Part shown: positions 1 to 9,628 of the stretch, piece after piece | How the letters are laid out: every line of letters starts with the position of its first letter | How positions within the stretch are numbered: position 1 is the stretch's first letter | Assembly: GCA_945888595.1 (NCBI GenBank) | Contig: CAMDAO010000007.1 | Coordinates: 1 to 40,165, forward strand | DNA: 40,165 nt | From: Chryseobacterium gleum | GTDB lineage: Bacteria > Bacteroidota > Bacteroidia > Flavobacteriales_D > Crocinitomicaceae | Direction of reading: 5' to 3' | Notes under the pieces: generated by a model | What the model was told of the DNA's origin: nothing | The model's database searches: none | The model's input: only the letters and a program-made list of their open reading frames with translations | Made by a program: the position numbers and the translations under genes

Positions 1-65
1 GAATGTACACTTTTAAAGTGACAAATGAAGAGGGCACCAGTACACATAGAATTCTGAAAAATTAA
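1..65 (+). CDS. C-terminal end of a T9SS-secreted protein (partial)
   Basis: Only the last 21 codons of a plus-strand gene lie inside the window, ending at the TAA at 63-65. The first two bases complete a GGA glycine codon, so the tail begins G-M-Y-T-F-K-V and ends R-I-L-K-N. This is how type A T9SS C-terminal sorting domains usually finish (GxYxxxV...K-hydrophobic-K). The full protein would be exported across the outer membrane by the type IX system. Its main domain lies outside the window, so nothing can be said about its activity. A terminator follows at once. Confidence 0.6.
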   Translation, partial: MYTFKVTNEEGTSTHRILKN

Positions 66-90
66 AATAATATTTAAAGGAAAATAACTA

Positions 91-120
91 AAAGGCCATC
101 TCTATAGATGGTCTTTTTTT
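91..120 (+). terminator. Rho-independent terminator after the T9SS cargo gene
   Basis: An 11-bp stem (AAAGGCCATCT, 91-101, with AGATGGTCTTT, 106-116, one G-T pair) closes a CTAT loop and runs into a T-tract to 120. It lies between the convergent T9SS cargo gene and truC, and may serve both strands because the left arm starts with A residues. Confidence 0.8.
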
Positions 121-132
121 TGTACGATTATT

Positions 133-837
133 TCATACAATCTCCCTAAATTGCATCCAAAAATTTGGCTTGCTCGCTTCTAATTGTATTTCTATGTGAA
201 GAAAAGGATGATTGAATTTTAAGAAAAAAGCATGTAAAAATAAATTTGGCATTCCCAATTGCTCTTCAAACATTCGATTATGATGTCGATTTCCGTATTT
301 ATGATCTCCGATAATAGGGTGACTTATTTTATTTGCATGTATTCTTAATTGGTGCATTCTGCCCGTTACTGGTTCGAATTCAACATAACTATAACGAGAA
401 GTTTCGTAGGGCTCCACTGGTATAGATAGTTCTACATGTTCCACACATTTATAATTCGTTAGCGCTTCTTTGTAATTACCTCTCTCATTTTTTACAGGAG
501 AATCCATTATTCCAGATTCAAGTATATGACCGCGCACCAAAGCAATGTATCTTTTTGAAATTTCTTTTGATTCAAATAATTCTTGAAATGGTTGAACAAA
601 CTCCTTATTCTTCGCTAGCAAAAGTATTCCTGAAGTTTTTCGATCCAATCGGTGAACAGGAATCGGAGATTCATACCCTTGTAATTTCAATAACTGCACC
701 AACGAATCTTCTTCTATATTTCGTGAATAGTATGAATGATGAACCAATAAGTTATTAGGTTTGTTGACAACAATGCAATAATCATCTTCGTAAATAATTT
801 CAATTACTTTAATATCGTTGTATAAGAGTGGGTTCAT
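133..837 (-). CDS. truC: tRNA pseudouridine(65) synthase, TruC-like (RluA family)
   Basis: RluA-family pseudouridine synthase of 234 residues. The motif HRLDRKTSGILL begins at residue 62 and D65 is the expected catalytic aspartate. There is no N-terminal S4 domain. That, together with the VNKPNNLLVH start, the RYIALVRG segment and the HPIIGDHKYG motif, matches E. coli TruC, which isomerises U65 in tRNA-Asp and tRNA-Ile. The family is certain. TruC rather than another short RluA paralogue is likely, because similarity to the E. coli protein runs through the TSRY and TGRMHQLR regions. It stands alone, transcribed towards the convergent T9SS gene, with about 430 bases between it and gyrB. Confidence 0.85.
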   Translation of the reverse strand: MNPLLYNDIKVIEIIYEDDYCIVVNKPNNLLVHHSYYSRNIEEDSLVQLLKLQGYESPIPVHRLDRKTSGILLLAKNKEFVQPFQELFESKEISKRYIALVRGHILESGIMDSPVKNERGNYKEALTNYKCVEHVELSIPVEPYETSRYSYVEFEPVTGRMHQLRIHANKISHPIIGDHKYGNRHHNRMFEEQLGMPNLFLHAFFLKFNHPFLHIEIQLEASKPNFWMQFREIV

Positions 838-1215
838 TAGAGAATCAAGTCGTTTTATTGTGTATATAAAAATGTATCTTTCAAATCAGCTTTTCTCATC
901 TAACCTTCAAATCTACTTCTGTTATTATTTTCTCACTTTTCCTTGATGAAAAGTAAGCAAAAATCAAGGATCTTTCCAAGGAATTTTTTACTTCATTCCA
1001 TTTCGTAAAACCGTACGTAAATACTTTCCTTCACGCTATATTTCGCGAAAAAGCGAAACGCGATTACGGAAAATTTACAACTAATTCTGTGGAAAGACCA
1101 TTTCAACTTCACTTCGAAATTCATTTAATTAGTGACTTATTTTTTTATATTTTATAGTAGTGCCCTAATTTTTGGTATTGACCCAATACTTTCATGAGTG
1201 ACATAAATTAATACA
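838..1215. other. Non-coding spacer with two inverted repeats (truC-gyrB)
   Basis: No convincing gene lies here. Two structures are visible. One is a 7-bp inverted repeat, CCTTGAT (941-947) with ATCAAGG (963-969), around an A-rich loop. The other is TTTCGC (1041-1046) with GCGAAA (1053-1058). The first block resembles short sequences I recall between genes of other Bacteroidota, so it may be a dispersed intergenic repeat. No other copy is evident in this window. Confidence 0.4.
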
Positions 1216-1250
1216 AACAAAAAACGTTCTTCGAAATGAAGAACGTTTTT
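1216..1250 (-). terminator. Rho-independent terminator of gyrB
   Basis: A perfect 13-bp inverted repeat (1220-1232 with 1238-1250, core AACGTTCTTC) closes a 5-base GAAAT loop. Read on the minus strand it ends in a T-run, and it lies 20 bases past the gyrB stop codon. Confidence 0.85.
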
Positions 1251-1269
1251 TAATTATTTCAAACTAAAA

Positions 1270-3255
<1,986 letters not shown>

Positions 3256-3263
3256 TCAACTCG

Positions 3264-3271
3264 CAAAAATA
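3264..3271 (-). promoter_or_regulatory. Candidate -7 promoter element of gyrB
   Basis: The minus strand reads TATTTTTG, a match to the Bacteroidota -7 consensus TAnnTTTG, 41 bases upstream of the gyrB ATG. I see no clear TTTG at -33, so the call rests on one motif in AT-rich DNA. Confidence 0.4.
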
Positions 3272-3355
3272 GACAACTAAAGGCGCATTTCATACTGAAA
3301 AACTTAAAAGAAATAGCTATTTATTAACAATCTAGTAACACATTTGTTGATAGCC

Positions 3356-4474
3356 TTAGATTAGAAAGTTCCAAAAATTCTCCTTATGAATAACGTGGGT
3401 AGATTTAGGGTGATATTTACCCGTAAATGACTTCGTAAAACGTACCTTTTGATTTGGATTGTACTTAATTTCATACGCATCTATGTCGCCATTTCGTACT
3501 TCTAAAAAATCAATTTCTGCTTGTTGGGTATTCCTCCAAAAAAAGGTGTCTTTGTAGTGATTTTCATAAATCAATTTCTTCTTTCTTTCACTGATTATAA
3601 AATTCTCCCATAAAGCTCCAATGTCATCGCGTGATTCTATCGGCTTAAAGTTTTTAATGACTCGATTTCTTAAACCATTATCCCAGAAATAAACTTTCCG
3701 ACCCTTTTTTAGCTCATTGTCTTGATTTTTGCTAAATGCATGTAAACTGAAGACAATAAAATTCTTTTCTAAGATATCGATGTATTTTTCGACAGTTATT
3801 CGATTGATTCCTAAATCATTTGCTAATGAACTATAACTGATCTCTGAACCAATCCTAAAAGCAAGCATTTGAACCAATTTCTGCAAGGTAGATGACTTTT
3901 TAACGCCTTCTAGATTCAATATGTCTTTGTATAAAAAAGCGTCTGTCAAATCATTTAAGATTTTCTCTTCCTTCCCTGGATTATTTATTACCTCCGGATA
4001 ATACCCAAAAACCAAACGATGTGGTATCAATCTCGTTTCTTCAATGAAATTGGTATGTGCTATCATTTCTGCATAGGTCAAGGGAAAAAGCTGAATTTCT
4101 TCTTTTCTTCCCACCATCGATTCTTTTGTTTTATCTGCTAATTCAAAAGCGCTACTTCCTGATGCAATCACTTGAATTTCAGGAAAACTATCGACCATTC
4201 TTTTAATCAACAAACCAATATTGTGGATCATCTGAGCTTCATCAATCACTAAAATCTTCTTGTCACCAATCAAAATACGCAATCGATCTGTCGTGATATT
4301 CTCTAACAAAAACTGGGTGTCTGGCTCATCTCCATTCATCCAAACATACGTATATTTTTTGATTGCAGCTTTCATCAAGGAGGTTTTTCCCACTTGTCTA
4401 GCTCCAAAAACAAGAATAGATTTACCTTTAAAAAGATAACTATTTATTTCTTCTAATTTAATTCTAGACACCAT
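3356..4474 (-). CDS. AAA ATPase with DUF4143 C-terminal domain
   Basis: Member of the AAA_14/DUF4143 ATPase family, 372 residues from the chosen start. The Walker A motif GARQVGKT is at 24-31 and the Walker B motif ILVIDEA at 74-80. A helix-turn-helix-like segment (LANDLGINRITVEKYI) lies near 208-223. The C-terminal part has EID at 320-322 and EIK at 335-337, the spacing of a PD-(D/E)xK nuclease-like fold reported for DUF4143. The ATG at 4474 is preferred over one 63 bases upstream because a good -7 element (4493-4500) lies between them and the extra 21 residues are unlike the family. These genes are common, scattered and of unknown role in Bacteroidota. Some have been suspected of mobile or toxin-like behaviour, and nothing here settles that. 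Four 32-bp repeats precede it. Confidence 0.85.
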   Translation of the reverse strand: MVSRIKLEEINSYLFKGKSILVFGARQVGKTSLMKAAIKKYTYVWMNGDEPDTQFLLENITTDRLRILIGDKKILVIDEAQMIHNIGLLIKRMVDSFPEIQVIASGSSAFELADKTKESMVGRKEEIQLFPLTYAEMIAHTNFIEETRLIPHRLVFGYYPEVINNPGKEEKILNDLTDAFLYKDILNLEGVKKSSTLQKLVQMLAFRIGSEISYSSLANDLGINRITVEKYIDILEKNFIVFSLHAFSKNQDNELKKGRKVYFWDNGLRNRVIKNFKPIESRDDIGALWENFIISERKKKLIYENHYKDTFFWRNTQQAEIDFLEVRNGDIDAYEIKYNPNQKVRFTKSFTGKYHPKSTHVIHKENFWNFLI

Positions 4475-4492
4475 GTCATTGCTGTTTTGATA

Positions 4493-4500
4493 CAAATATA
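4493..4500 (-). promoter_or_regulatory. -7 promoter element of the AAA/DUF4143 gene
   Basis: The minus strand reads TATATTTG, a full match to TAnnTTTG, 18 bases before the ATG at 4474. The transcript would have a very short leader. The 32-bp repeat array starts about 14 bases upstream. Confidence 0.55.
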
Positions 4501-4513
4501 TAAAAAAAAATAT

Positions 4514-4641
4514 AATAATATGAGATTTGAATATCAAAAAAATACAATAATATGATATTTAAATATCAAAAAAACATAATAATATGAGATTAGAATATCA
4601 AAAAATTATAATAATATGATATTTAAATAGATGAAAAAGAT
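4514..4641. repeat. Four tandem 32-bp repeats carrying phased palindromes
   Basis: AATAATATGA recurs at 4514, 4546, 4578 and 4610, an exact 32-base period, with the last unit diverging at its end. Each unit carries a 16-base palindrome or near-palindrome (4521-4536, 4553-4568, 4585-4600, 4617-4632). The second is perfect: TGATATTTAAATATCA. An A-tract follows each of the first three. The spacing is close to three helical turns, so the sites face the same side of the DNA. The array lies directly upstream of the AAA/DUF4143 promoter and reaches to 56 bases beyond the glutathione peroxidase stop codon. Confidence 0.8.
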
Positions 4642-4696
4642 AGAAATTTGATACTTATTTATTAAAAAAAACGTACTGAAGATACTCCAATTTATT

Positions 4697-5245
4697 TTAT
4701 TTATTCTCTATCCATTCCACAATGGCAGGATCATTTGGTAACTTCATCGGTGAAATAACGCTCACCAATTCACCTTTTTCATTTAATAAATATTTTTGAA
4801 AATTCCATTGAACTTTACTATCCTCCACCCCATTTTTAGATTTACTTGTTAGAAACTTATAGATATCGCACATCTTTTTTCCTTTCACAGTCACCTTATC
4901 CATCATGGGAAAAGTAACACCGTAGTTCTTTTTGCAAAACTCACCGATCTCTGCATTGGTACCTGGTTCTTGCTTTGCAAAATCATTGGCCGGAAAACCA
5001 ATAATGATGAAATTTTGGTCTTTGTACTTTTTGTACAATGCTTCTAATTGCTCGTATTGGGGAGTTAAACCGCACTTCGAAGCGGTATTGACGATCATTA
5101 TTTTCTTTCCTTTTAAGGAGGCAAAATCGAAAACCTCACCTTCTAATGTTTTCACTTTAAATACATGAATCGAGGGAATTGTTGTTTCTGAGGAAATACA
5201 GGAAAAAGTAATCGCCGCAAGCGCTCCTAAAATAATTTTTGTCAT
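4697..5245 (-). CDS. Glutathione peroxidase family lipoprotein
   Basis: Thiol peroxidase of the glutathione peroxidase family, 182 residues. The peroxidatic cysteine is C58 in NTASKCGLTPQY. Q92 (FAKQEPG) and W147/N148 (VQWNFQKYL) complete the usual active-site tetrad, and C104 (EFC) sits where thioredoxin-dependent members have the resolving cysteine. The enzyme therefore probably uses thioredoxin rather than glutathione. The N-terminus is a short hydrophobic segment ending ITFSC at residue 16, plausible as a lipoprotein signal, which would place it in the cell envelope. The lipobox is not ideal, so a plain signal peptide is possible. It is divergent from the OmpA gene at 5363. Confidence 0.9.
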   Translation of the reverse strand: MTKIILGALAAITFSCISSETTIPSIHVFKVKTLEGEVFDFASLKGKKIMIVNTASKCGLTPQYEQLEALYKKYKDQNFIIIGFPANDFAKQEPGTNAEIGEFCKKNYGVTFPMMDKVTVKGKKMCDIYKFLTSKSKNGVEDSKVQWNFQKYLLNEKGELVSVISPMKLPNDPAIVEWIENK

Positions 5246-5265
5246 AATTTTTATTTTTAATTGTT

Positions 5266-5273
5266 CAAATATA
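5266..5273 (-). promoter_or_regulatory. -7 promoter element of the glutathione peroxidase gene
   Basis: The minus strand reads TATATTTG 20 bases upstream of the ATG at 5245, a full match to TAnnTTTG. No -33 element is obvious. Confidence 0.5.
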
Positions 5274-5362
5274 AACTAAAAAAATATAAATATAAATACC
5301 GCTCAACCATCTTTCTTTCAAATTTCGGAACATTTTTTGTTATTTTACGAATACATAAAATT

Positions 5363-6232
5363 ATGATGAAGAAAATTCTCTTAATAGCTTTATTATTCTG
5401 CACTTTTTACTCCTATTCTCAAGTTGTTTTCAATGGATTATGGCAAGGAATCCTCATACTTGATGGTCAAAAATTGGAACAAGGAAAAATTATTTTTGCA
5501 AACTTCACGGTAACAGGAAAAAACATAGAGGGAAAAACAAGAGAAGAAGTCTACAATACGGACTTGTATGCGGTTAAAAAAATAAAAGGAGACGTCACAA
5601 ATAATGAAATTAAATTCAAGCAATTTGCCATCGAAAAAAAGAAAACTGCGAGTTCGATCACCTGGTGTTTATTTGAATCTACCTTATACTATAATGACAG
5701 CACAGGTTACTTGGAAGGTAAATTTTCTAGCACTGATTGCCGCAGAAATACTGGGAAAATGATCTTTTATAGGTCGAATGCTAAATTTTCAGCAAATGAA
5801 TCAGCTGTACTGACCCAAAACTGGATTGAAACGTTTAAAAACGATCTTAAACTGGGCTTAAATGCTCCTGAAATACGAATTAAAGAAAGAAGTGAATTTG
5901 TTTTTGAACCTATTTATTTCGACGTAGATCAGGCAATAATAAAACCTGTCTACGAACCTTACCTCTTAAAAATGATTCGCATTGTGAACGGGCATTCCGA
6001 TTTGAGAGTACAAATAACTGGCCACACCGATTCTGACGGATCGGATATCTACAATGAAGACCTTTCAAAAAGAAGATCACAAGCCATCATCGATTTTTTT
6101 GTCAAAAATGGAATTAAAGTAGACAAGCTAAGCATTGAATTTAAAGGTGAAAAAAATCCAATAGACACCAACAAAACCAAAGACGGAAAAAAACACAACC
6201 GAAGAGTTGACTTTGAATTTATTTATAAATAG
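5363..6232 (+). CDS. OmpA-family outer-membrane/peptidoglycan-linked protein
   Basis: 289 residues from the start MMKKILLIALLF. The reading frame is open further upstream, but the extra 34 codons precede the signal peptide and are rejected. The signal peptide ends near residue 20 (SYSQ). Residues 21-160 form a beta-rich region I do not recognise, with a short cysteine-containing stretch (WCLFES, TDCRR). Residues about 178-289 are an OmpA C-terminal peptidoglycan-binding domain, with FEPIYFDVDQAIIKP, TGHTDSDGS, LSKRRSQAI and the final NRRVDFEF. It probably tethers the outer membrane or a surface complex to peptidoglycan. The N-terminal domain is too short for an OmpA barrel. It is convergent with the gene ending at 6277. 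Confidence 0.85.
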   Translation: MMKKILLIALLFCTFYSYSQVVFNGLWQGILILDGQKLEQGKIIFANFTVTGKNIEGKTREEVYNTDLYAVKKIKGDVTNNEIKFKQFAIEKKKTASSITWCLFESTLYYNDSTGYLEGKFSSTDCRRNTGKMIFYRSNAKFSANESAVLTQNWIETFKNDLKLGLNAPEIRIKERSEFVFEPIYFDVDQAIIKPVYEPYLLKMIRIVNGHSDLRVQITGHTDSDGSDIYNEDLSKRRSQAIIDFFVKNGIKVDKLSIEFKGEKNPIDTNKTKDGKKHNRRVDFEFIYK

Positions 6233-6276
6233 GTATTACGAATTAATATTATTTTAAGGAAGAAAACCAACCCCCA

Positions 6277-8181
6277 TTATTTCACCAGCCTTCTATAACC
6301 TACCACTGAAGCAGCAGAATAGCGTCTAAAACAAACTTGATCGTCTTGGTTTCCTCCTAAGCAGATGATTTCATTTGTTTCTGTATCTTTTCCAATAAAT
6401 ATAGAAACATGGCCTTTCCACGAAGAGGGATCTTCTCTCCAAAAGATAACCACATCGCCAGGTTGCGGTTCTTGCACCTTTTTTCCTACCTCTAACCATG
6501 ATTTTGCCAATGGTTTTATTTTATAATTAAATCCAGCTTTTTTAGCACAATACCCTACAAAAACACTACACCAAGCATCTTCATCCGTTTTTATTTTACT
6601 ATTCCCCGTTTCTTTGAAAAACTTCACAATAATGGGGTTATTCACTTTTCCTACGACTTCCTTAACTCCATATAATTTTCGCGCTTCTACTATCAAAGGC
6701 ATTTGCAAAATAGCATTATCTGCTACTTCAAGTAAGGCAAGGTCGTTTAAAAAAGGTTCCGTTGAGTTTGCCCAAGATACAATTTTAGTAACCTCTCCTT
6801 TTGATAATTCACGCCCAGTCTTTATAGGCCTCATCACATTATTGGAAATATTTTTATTAGTGATATTTTTAACAAAAGCTGCTACCTCATCTTCTTCAAG
6901 GCCGTTGTTCGTGATAAAATAACTAATTTGCACGCCATTAGATGACGTAATCAGTAATCTTCCACTTTTAGTAATAGGAATCGTCAACAATGTTTTTGAT
7001 TCTAGTCGTTCTTTCTTGAAATCTACAATATTTGTTGACTTTTCACTACAAGTATTAGTTATTGGATCAAAATTAAAAAACTCAACGGTTACATAGTTTA
7101 GCTGTTGATCAAAGAGTAGATTAATTTTATTCTTTGCATTCAATGTGTTTTTTAATGGTAAAAATGAACTGAATGTAGCACCACTATTTTTTGGTTCCAT
7201 GTAAACTAAAGACTCAAAAGCTGCCAAAGATATCGGTGTTTTGAGTAATTGATCGGCTTCCTTATTCGGGAAATGTGAATAAATCATGATTTCAGGATCC
7301 ACTTTCATCCATGAATCACCTAAGGCAATATCGCACAGAAAATGATCATTAACAGATGTCAATTCATTCCAAGAATGATCTACTTTTTGATACCCAAACC
7401 CTTTTTGTTTTTTTAGAAATCCGCCAATTGTTCTAATCTTAAGACCTACTAAACCACCCAGTATTTCAATTGAGTTCGCAAGTGACTTACTATTAACGGT
7501 TCTTTGTCGCCCGCTCAAAATATTTCTCACGATTTGCTCATTCGCTGTTTGATAATTTGCAAGGTTAAAATCTTCATCGTACAGCACATCCTTGCTCAAA
7601 TAATCACGAATTGCTTGAAATTTAGCCACATCTGAAGTTTGACTCTTCGTTAAATACCCTACTAAATCAGCGAGATCTATCTTCTCATAAGCTTCTGGGT
7701 TTGTCACCACAAGATTTGAAATTGGATCTAAATAAAATGGCATGTCATATTTCTTTTCACTGGTAGTTTTAAATAAAAAATCATTCTTATGTGTTTTGCT
7801 TTGTAATTTATTCTTGTAAATTTTATTATCGACAAAAGCATACGATTTTTCATAGACAACTGAAGGGAAAGATTTATTAGTACAATTGAAGATAATTTTC
7901 CCGGCTGTTGAGGTAAAAACACCCGTATTTCGTTGCACCTTGCTTTTATGCACTAAATTCAATTTCTCCTTACTTTTTGAGTAGATTCTATCTGGCGTAT
8001 ACATTAGATGTTCAAACGAATTATCTTTGTATAATCGAATAATTTCTATTTTATTTCCTGTCTTATTTGGAATAAACACCTGTTTTAACTCAGAATGCAC
8101 AGATTTCCATTGATTGTCATTTGCTTGTAAAGCTGACGTTGAAATGCAAAGAGCAAGAATCAGAGATTTTATCTTTTCCAT
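6277..8181 (-). CDS. Exported protein: degenerate transglutaminase domain plus CHAP/NlpC-like peptidase
   Basis: 634 residues with a signal peptide of about 20 (cleavage after ALQA). Residues about 180-300 look like a transglutaminase-fold domain: VDHSWNEL supplies the histidine (H269) and FLCDIAL the aspartate (D284). Where the catalytic cysteine is expected (GRQRTVNSKSLANS) there is serine (S231 or S233), so this half is probably not an active cysteine enzyme. Residues about 505-634 resemble the TIGR02594/CHAP-like family: C538 in DEDAWCSVFVGYC, H591 in WKGHVSIFIG, and GDVVIFWRE between them. That half looks intact and may cut peptidoglycan peptides. It is the third gene of an operon with two other exported proteins, 42 bases behind the second. 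The substrate is unknown. Confidence 0.75.
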   Translation of the reverse strand: MEKIKSLILALCISTSALQANDNQWKSVHSELKQVFIPNKTGNKIEIIRLYKDNSFEHLMYTPDRIYSKSKEKLNLVHKSKVQRNTGVFTSTAGKIIFNCTNKSFPSVVYEKSYAFVDNKIYKNKLQSKTHKNDFLFKTTSEKKYDMPFYLDPISNLVVTNPEAYEKIDLADLVGYLTKSQTSDVAKFQAIRDYLSKDVLYDEDFNLANYQTANEQIVRNILSGRQRTVNSKSLANSIEILGGLVGLKIRTIGGFLKKQKGFGYQKVDHSWNELTSVNDHFLCDIALGDSWMKVDPEIMIYSHFPNKEADQLLKTPISLAAFESLVYMEPKNSGATFSSFLPLKNTLNAKNKINLLFDQQLNYVTVEFFNFDPITNTCSEKSTNIVDFKKERLESKTLLTIPITKSGRLLITSSNGVQISYFITNNGLEEDEVAAFVKNITNKNISNNVMRPIKTGRELSKGEVTKIVSWANSTEPFLNDLALLEVADNAILQMPLIVEARKLYGVKEVVGKVNNPIIVKFFKETGNSKIKTDEDAWCSVFVGYCAKKAGFNYKIKPLAKSWLEVGKKVQEPQPGDVVIFWREDPSSWKGHVSIFIGKDTETNEIICLGGNQDDQVCFRRYSAASVVGYRRLVK

Positions 8182-8223
8182 GGTATAAGGAGTTAAATTT
8201 TCATATATAATCAGCCTTTCCGA

Positions 8224-9618
8224 TTAGTTGAAGCGAGATTGATCGGCAGGTGTTGTCAAGATGCTAGCCATTTCATCAAAGTCTTTTTTGATCGTTTTAA
8301 AGAAAAAAGAATTTCCGCGTTTTAATCCCGATGACGTAATTGTTTTACTAAACTCTTCTTTTGAAACGTAAGCGACTTTTCCATTGGGAAGCACTGCAAT
8401 TAATTCACAAGGAGAATCAGTGAAAGGAATTTCATCCCAATCAAATGCATTGAATCTAATCACCGACCTTTTTTTCTCTAGAACTACGTAGAGCATGACT
8501 TTATTTAGTTCTGGGTTTAAATCCTTTTCAAAATCAAATTGAAGATCCACTTTCGCTAAAATCGAGGTACTTGCAAAACAATCGATATTACAGATTCCAA
8601 ATTCATTCATTTCAAAGATATTTAATACTCCAGCTTGTAAAAGTAGTCGATCTTCTTCTTTGTCTATTTCAGCAAATTCAATTTTGTAATCTGCTAAATC
8701 TTTGTTATATCTTTCAGTCGCTTTTGCTAACTCTTTCCCTGCAAGAACTGGAGAAGCAATCATAGTATAGCTAGAATTAATTGCTTGCCTTAAATTATTA
8801 GGTACGGACAAAGAAAAAGTCAATTTGAAACTATTATTATCATCGGTCAACCGGTCAATTGTAATTTTATCCCAACTTATCCTTAACGCTTCTTGAGGTA
8901 AAAGTTCATCATCTGAATTGATAAATTTCCATTTAACATTTTCCCATATCTTCAGATGTGGCATACGTTTTAGATCAGAAACCAATTCAAAAACAAATTT
9001 TGCGGTATCCGTCAATGGATTTACAGGTAGAGCTGGGAGATCAGGTAATGCTGCCAATGCAGAATCTCTGCGGACATTTTTAGTAGTTTCAAATGCGGCA
9101 CCAGTATCCCAACTTTCATCATTATTCAATTTGAATAATTTATATTCTGCTGTTGGAGTGATGGCTGAAGCTAATTCTACCTCCACCTTTTTTCCTTTCA
9201 TTAATTTTACTGGTTTTTTATTTTGAAACACTCTCAATTCCATCATCCCACCTGACGAAAAGTAATCCGTTCTATCGTCCCCAAATTGCATTGGGATACC
9301 AGACAAAAATATCTCACGAGCATTTTGAAATTCTCGAAACTTTAACGTCACCTTCCCTTTTATTTTTTTACCATTTTCATCTACTAGCGCATCTCCAGGT
9401 ATTACAATATGCGTACCCGTTGGCTGATTAAAAACAACACCCTTGCTAGCATCAAATGATTTATAAACAATTGAAGTACTTTTACTTAAAGGCGGTAAAA
9501 TACCTTCTTGATATTGAGATAAATAGATATAATAACTAAAAGTTAATAAAGAAATGGATACGACTAAAGAAGTTAATACAATTCTTTTCTTTGTTTGGGA
9601 TTGAATTTTCGTTTTCAT
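8224..9618 (-). CDS. Membrane-anchored protein with ZU5-like domain
   Basis: 464 residues. A single hydrophobic segment at about 13-33 follows a basic N-terminus and probably anchors the protein with its bulk outside the cytoplasm. Residues about 55-165 follow a pattern common in exported Bacteroidota proteins and resembling ZU5 domains: a sequence like FNQPTGTHIVIPGDALVDE, then KGKVTLKFREF, then a Gly-rich SSGGMMELRVF. The remainder is beta-rich, with a lone CNIDCF pair near 345. I do not recognise a specific function. It begins 10 bases after the stop of the beta-propeller gene and lies 42 bases before the peptidase gene, so the three are very likely co-transcribed and may form one envelope assembly. 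Confidence 0.65.
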   Translation of the reverse strand: MKTKIQSQTKKRIVLTSLVVSISLLTFSYYIYLSQYQEGILPPLSKSTSIVYKSFDASKGVVFNQPTGTHIVIPGDALVDENGKKIKGKVTLKFREFQNAREIFLSGIPMQFGDDRTDYFSSGGMMELRVFQNKKPVKLMKGKKVEVELASAITPTAEYKLFKLNNDESWDTGAAFETTKNVRRDSALAALPDLPALPVNPLTDTAKFVFELVSDLKRMPHLKIWENVKWKFINSDDELLPQEALRISWDKITIDRLTDDNNSFKLTFSLSVPNNLRQAINSSYTMIASPVLAGKELAKATERYNKDLADYKIEFAEIDKEEDRLLLQAGVLNIFEMNEFGICNIDCFASTSILAKVDLQFDFEKDLNPELNKVMLYVVLEKKRSVIRFNAFDWDEIPFTDSPCELIAVLPNGKVAYVSKEEFSKTITSSGLKRGNSFFFKTIKKDFDEMASILTTPADQSRFN

Positions 9619-9628
9619 GGCTAACTAT

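Noticed and set aside
3356-4474. Toxin-antitoxin or defence module
   Set aside because: A lone AAA/DUF4143 gene without a partner gene does not support a defence assignment.
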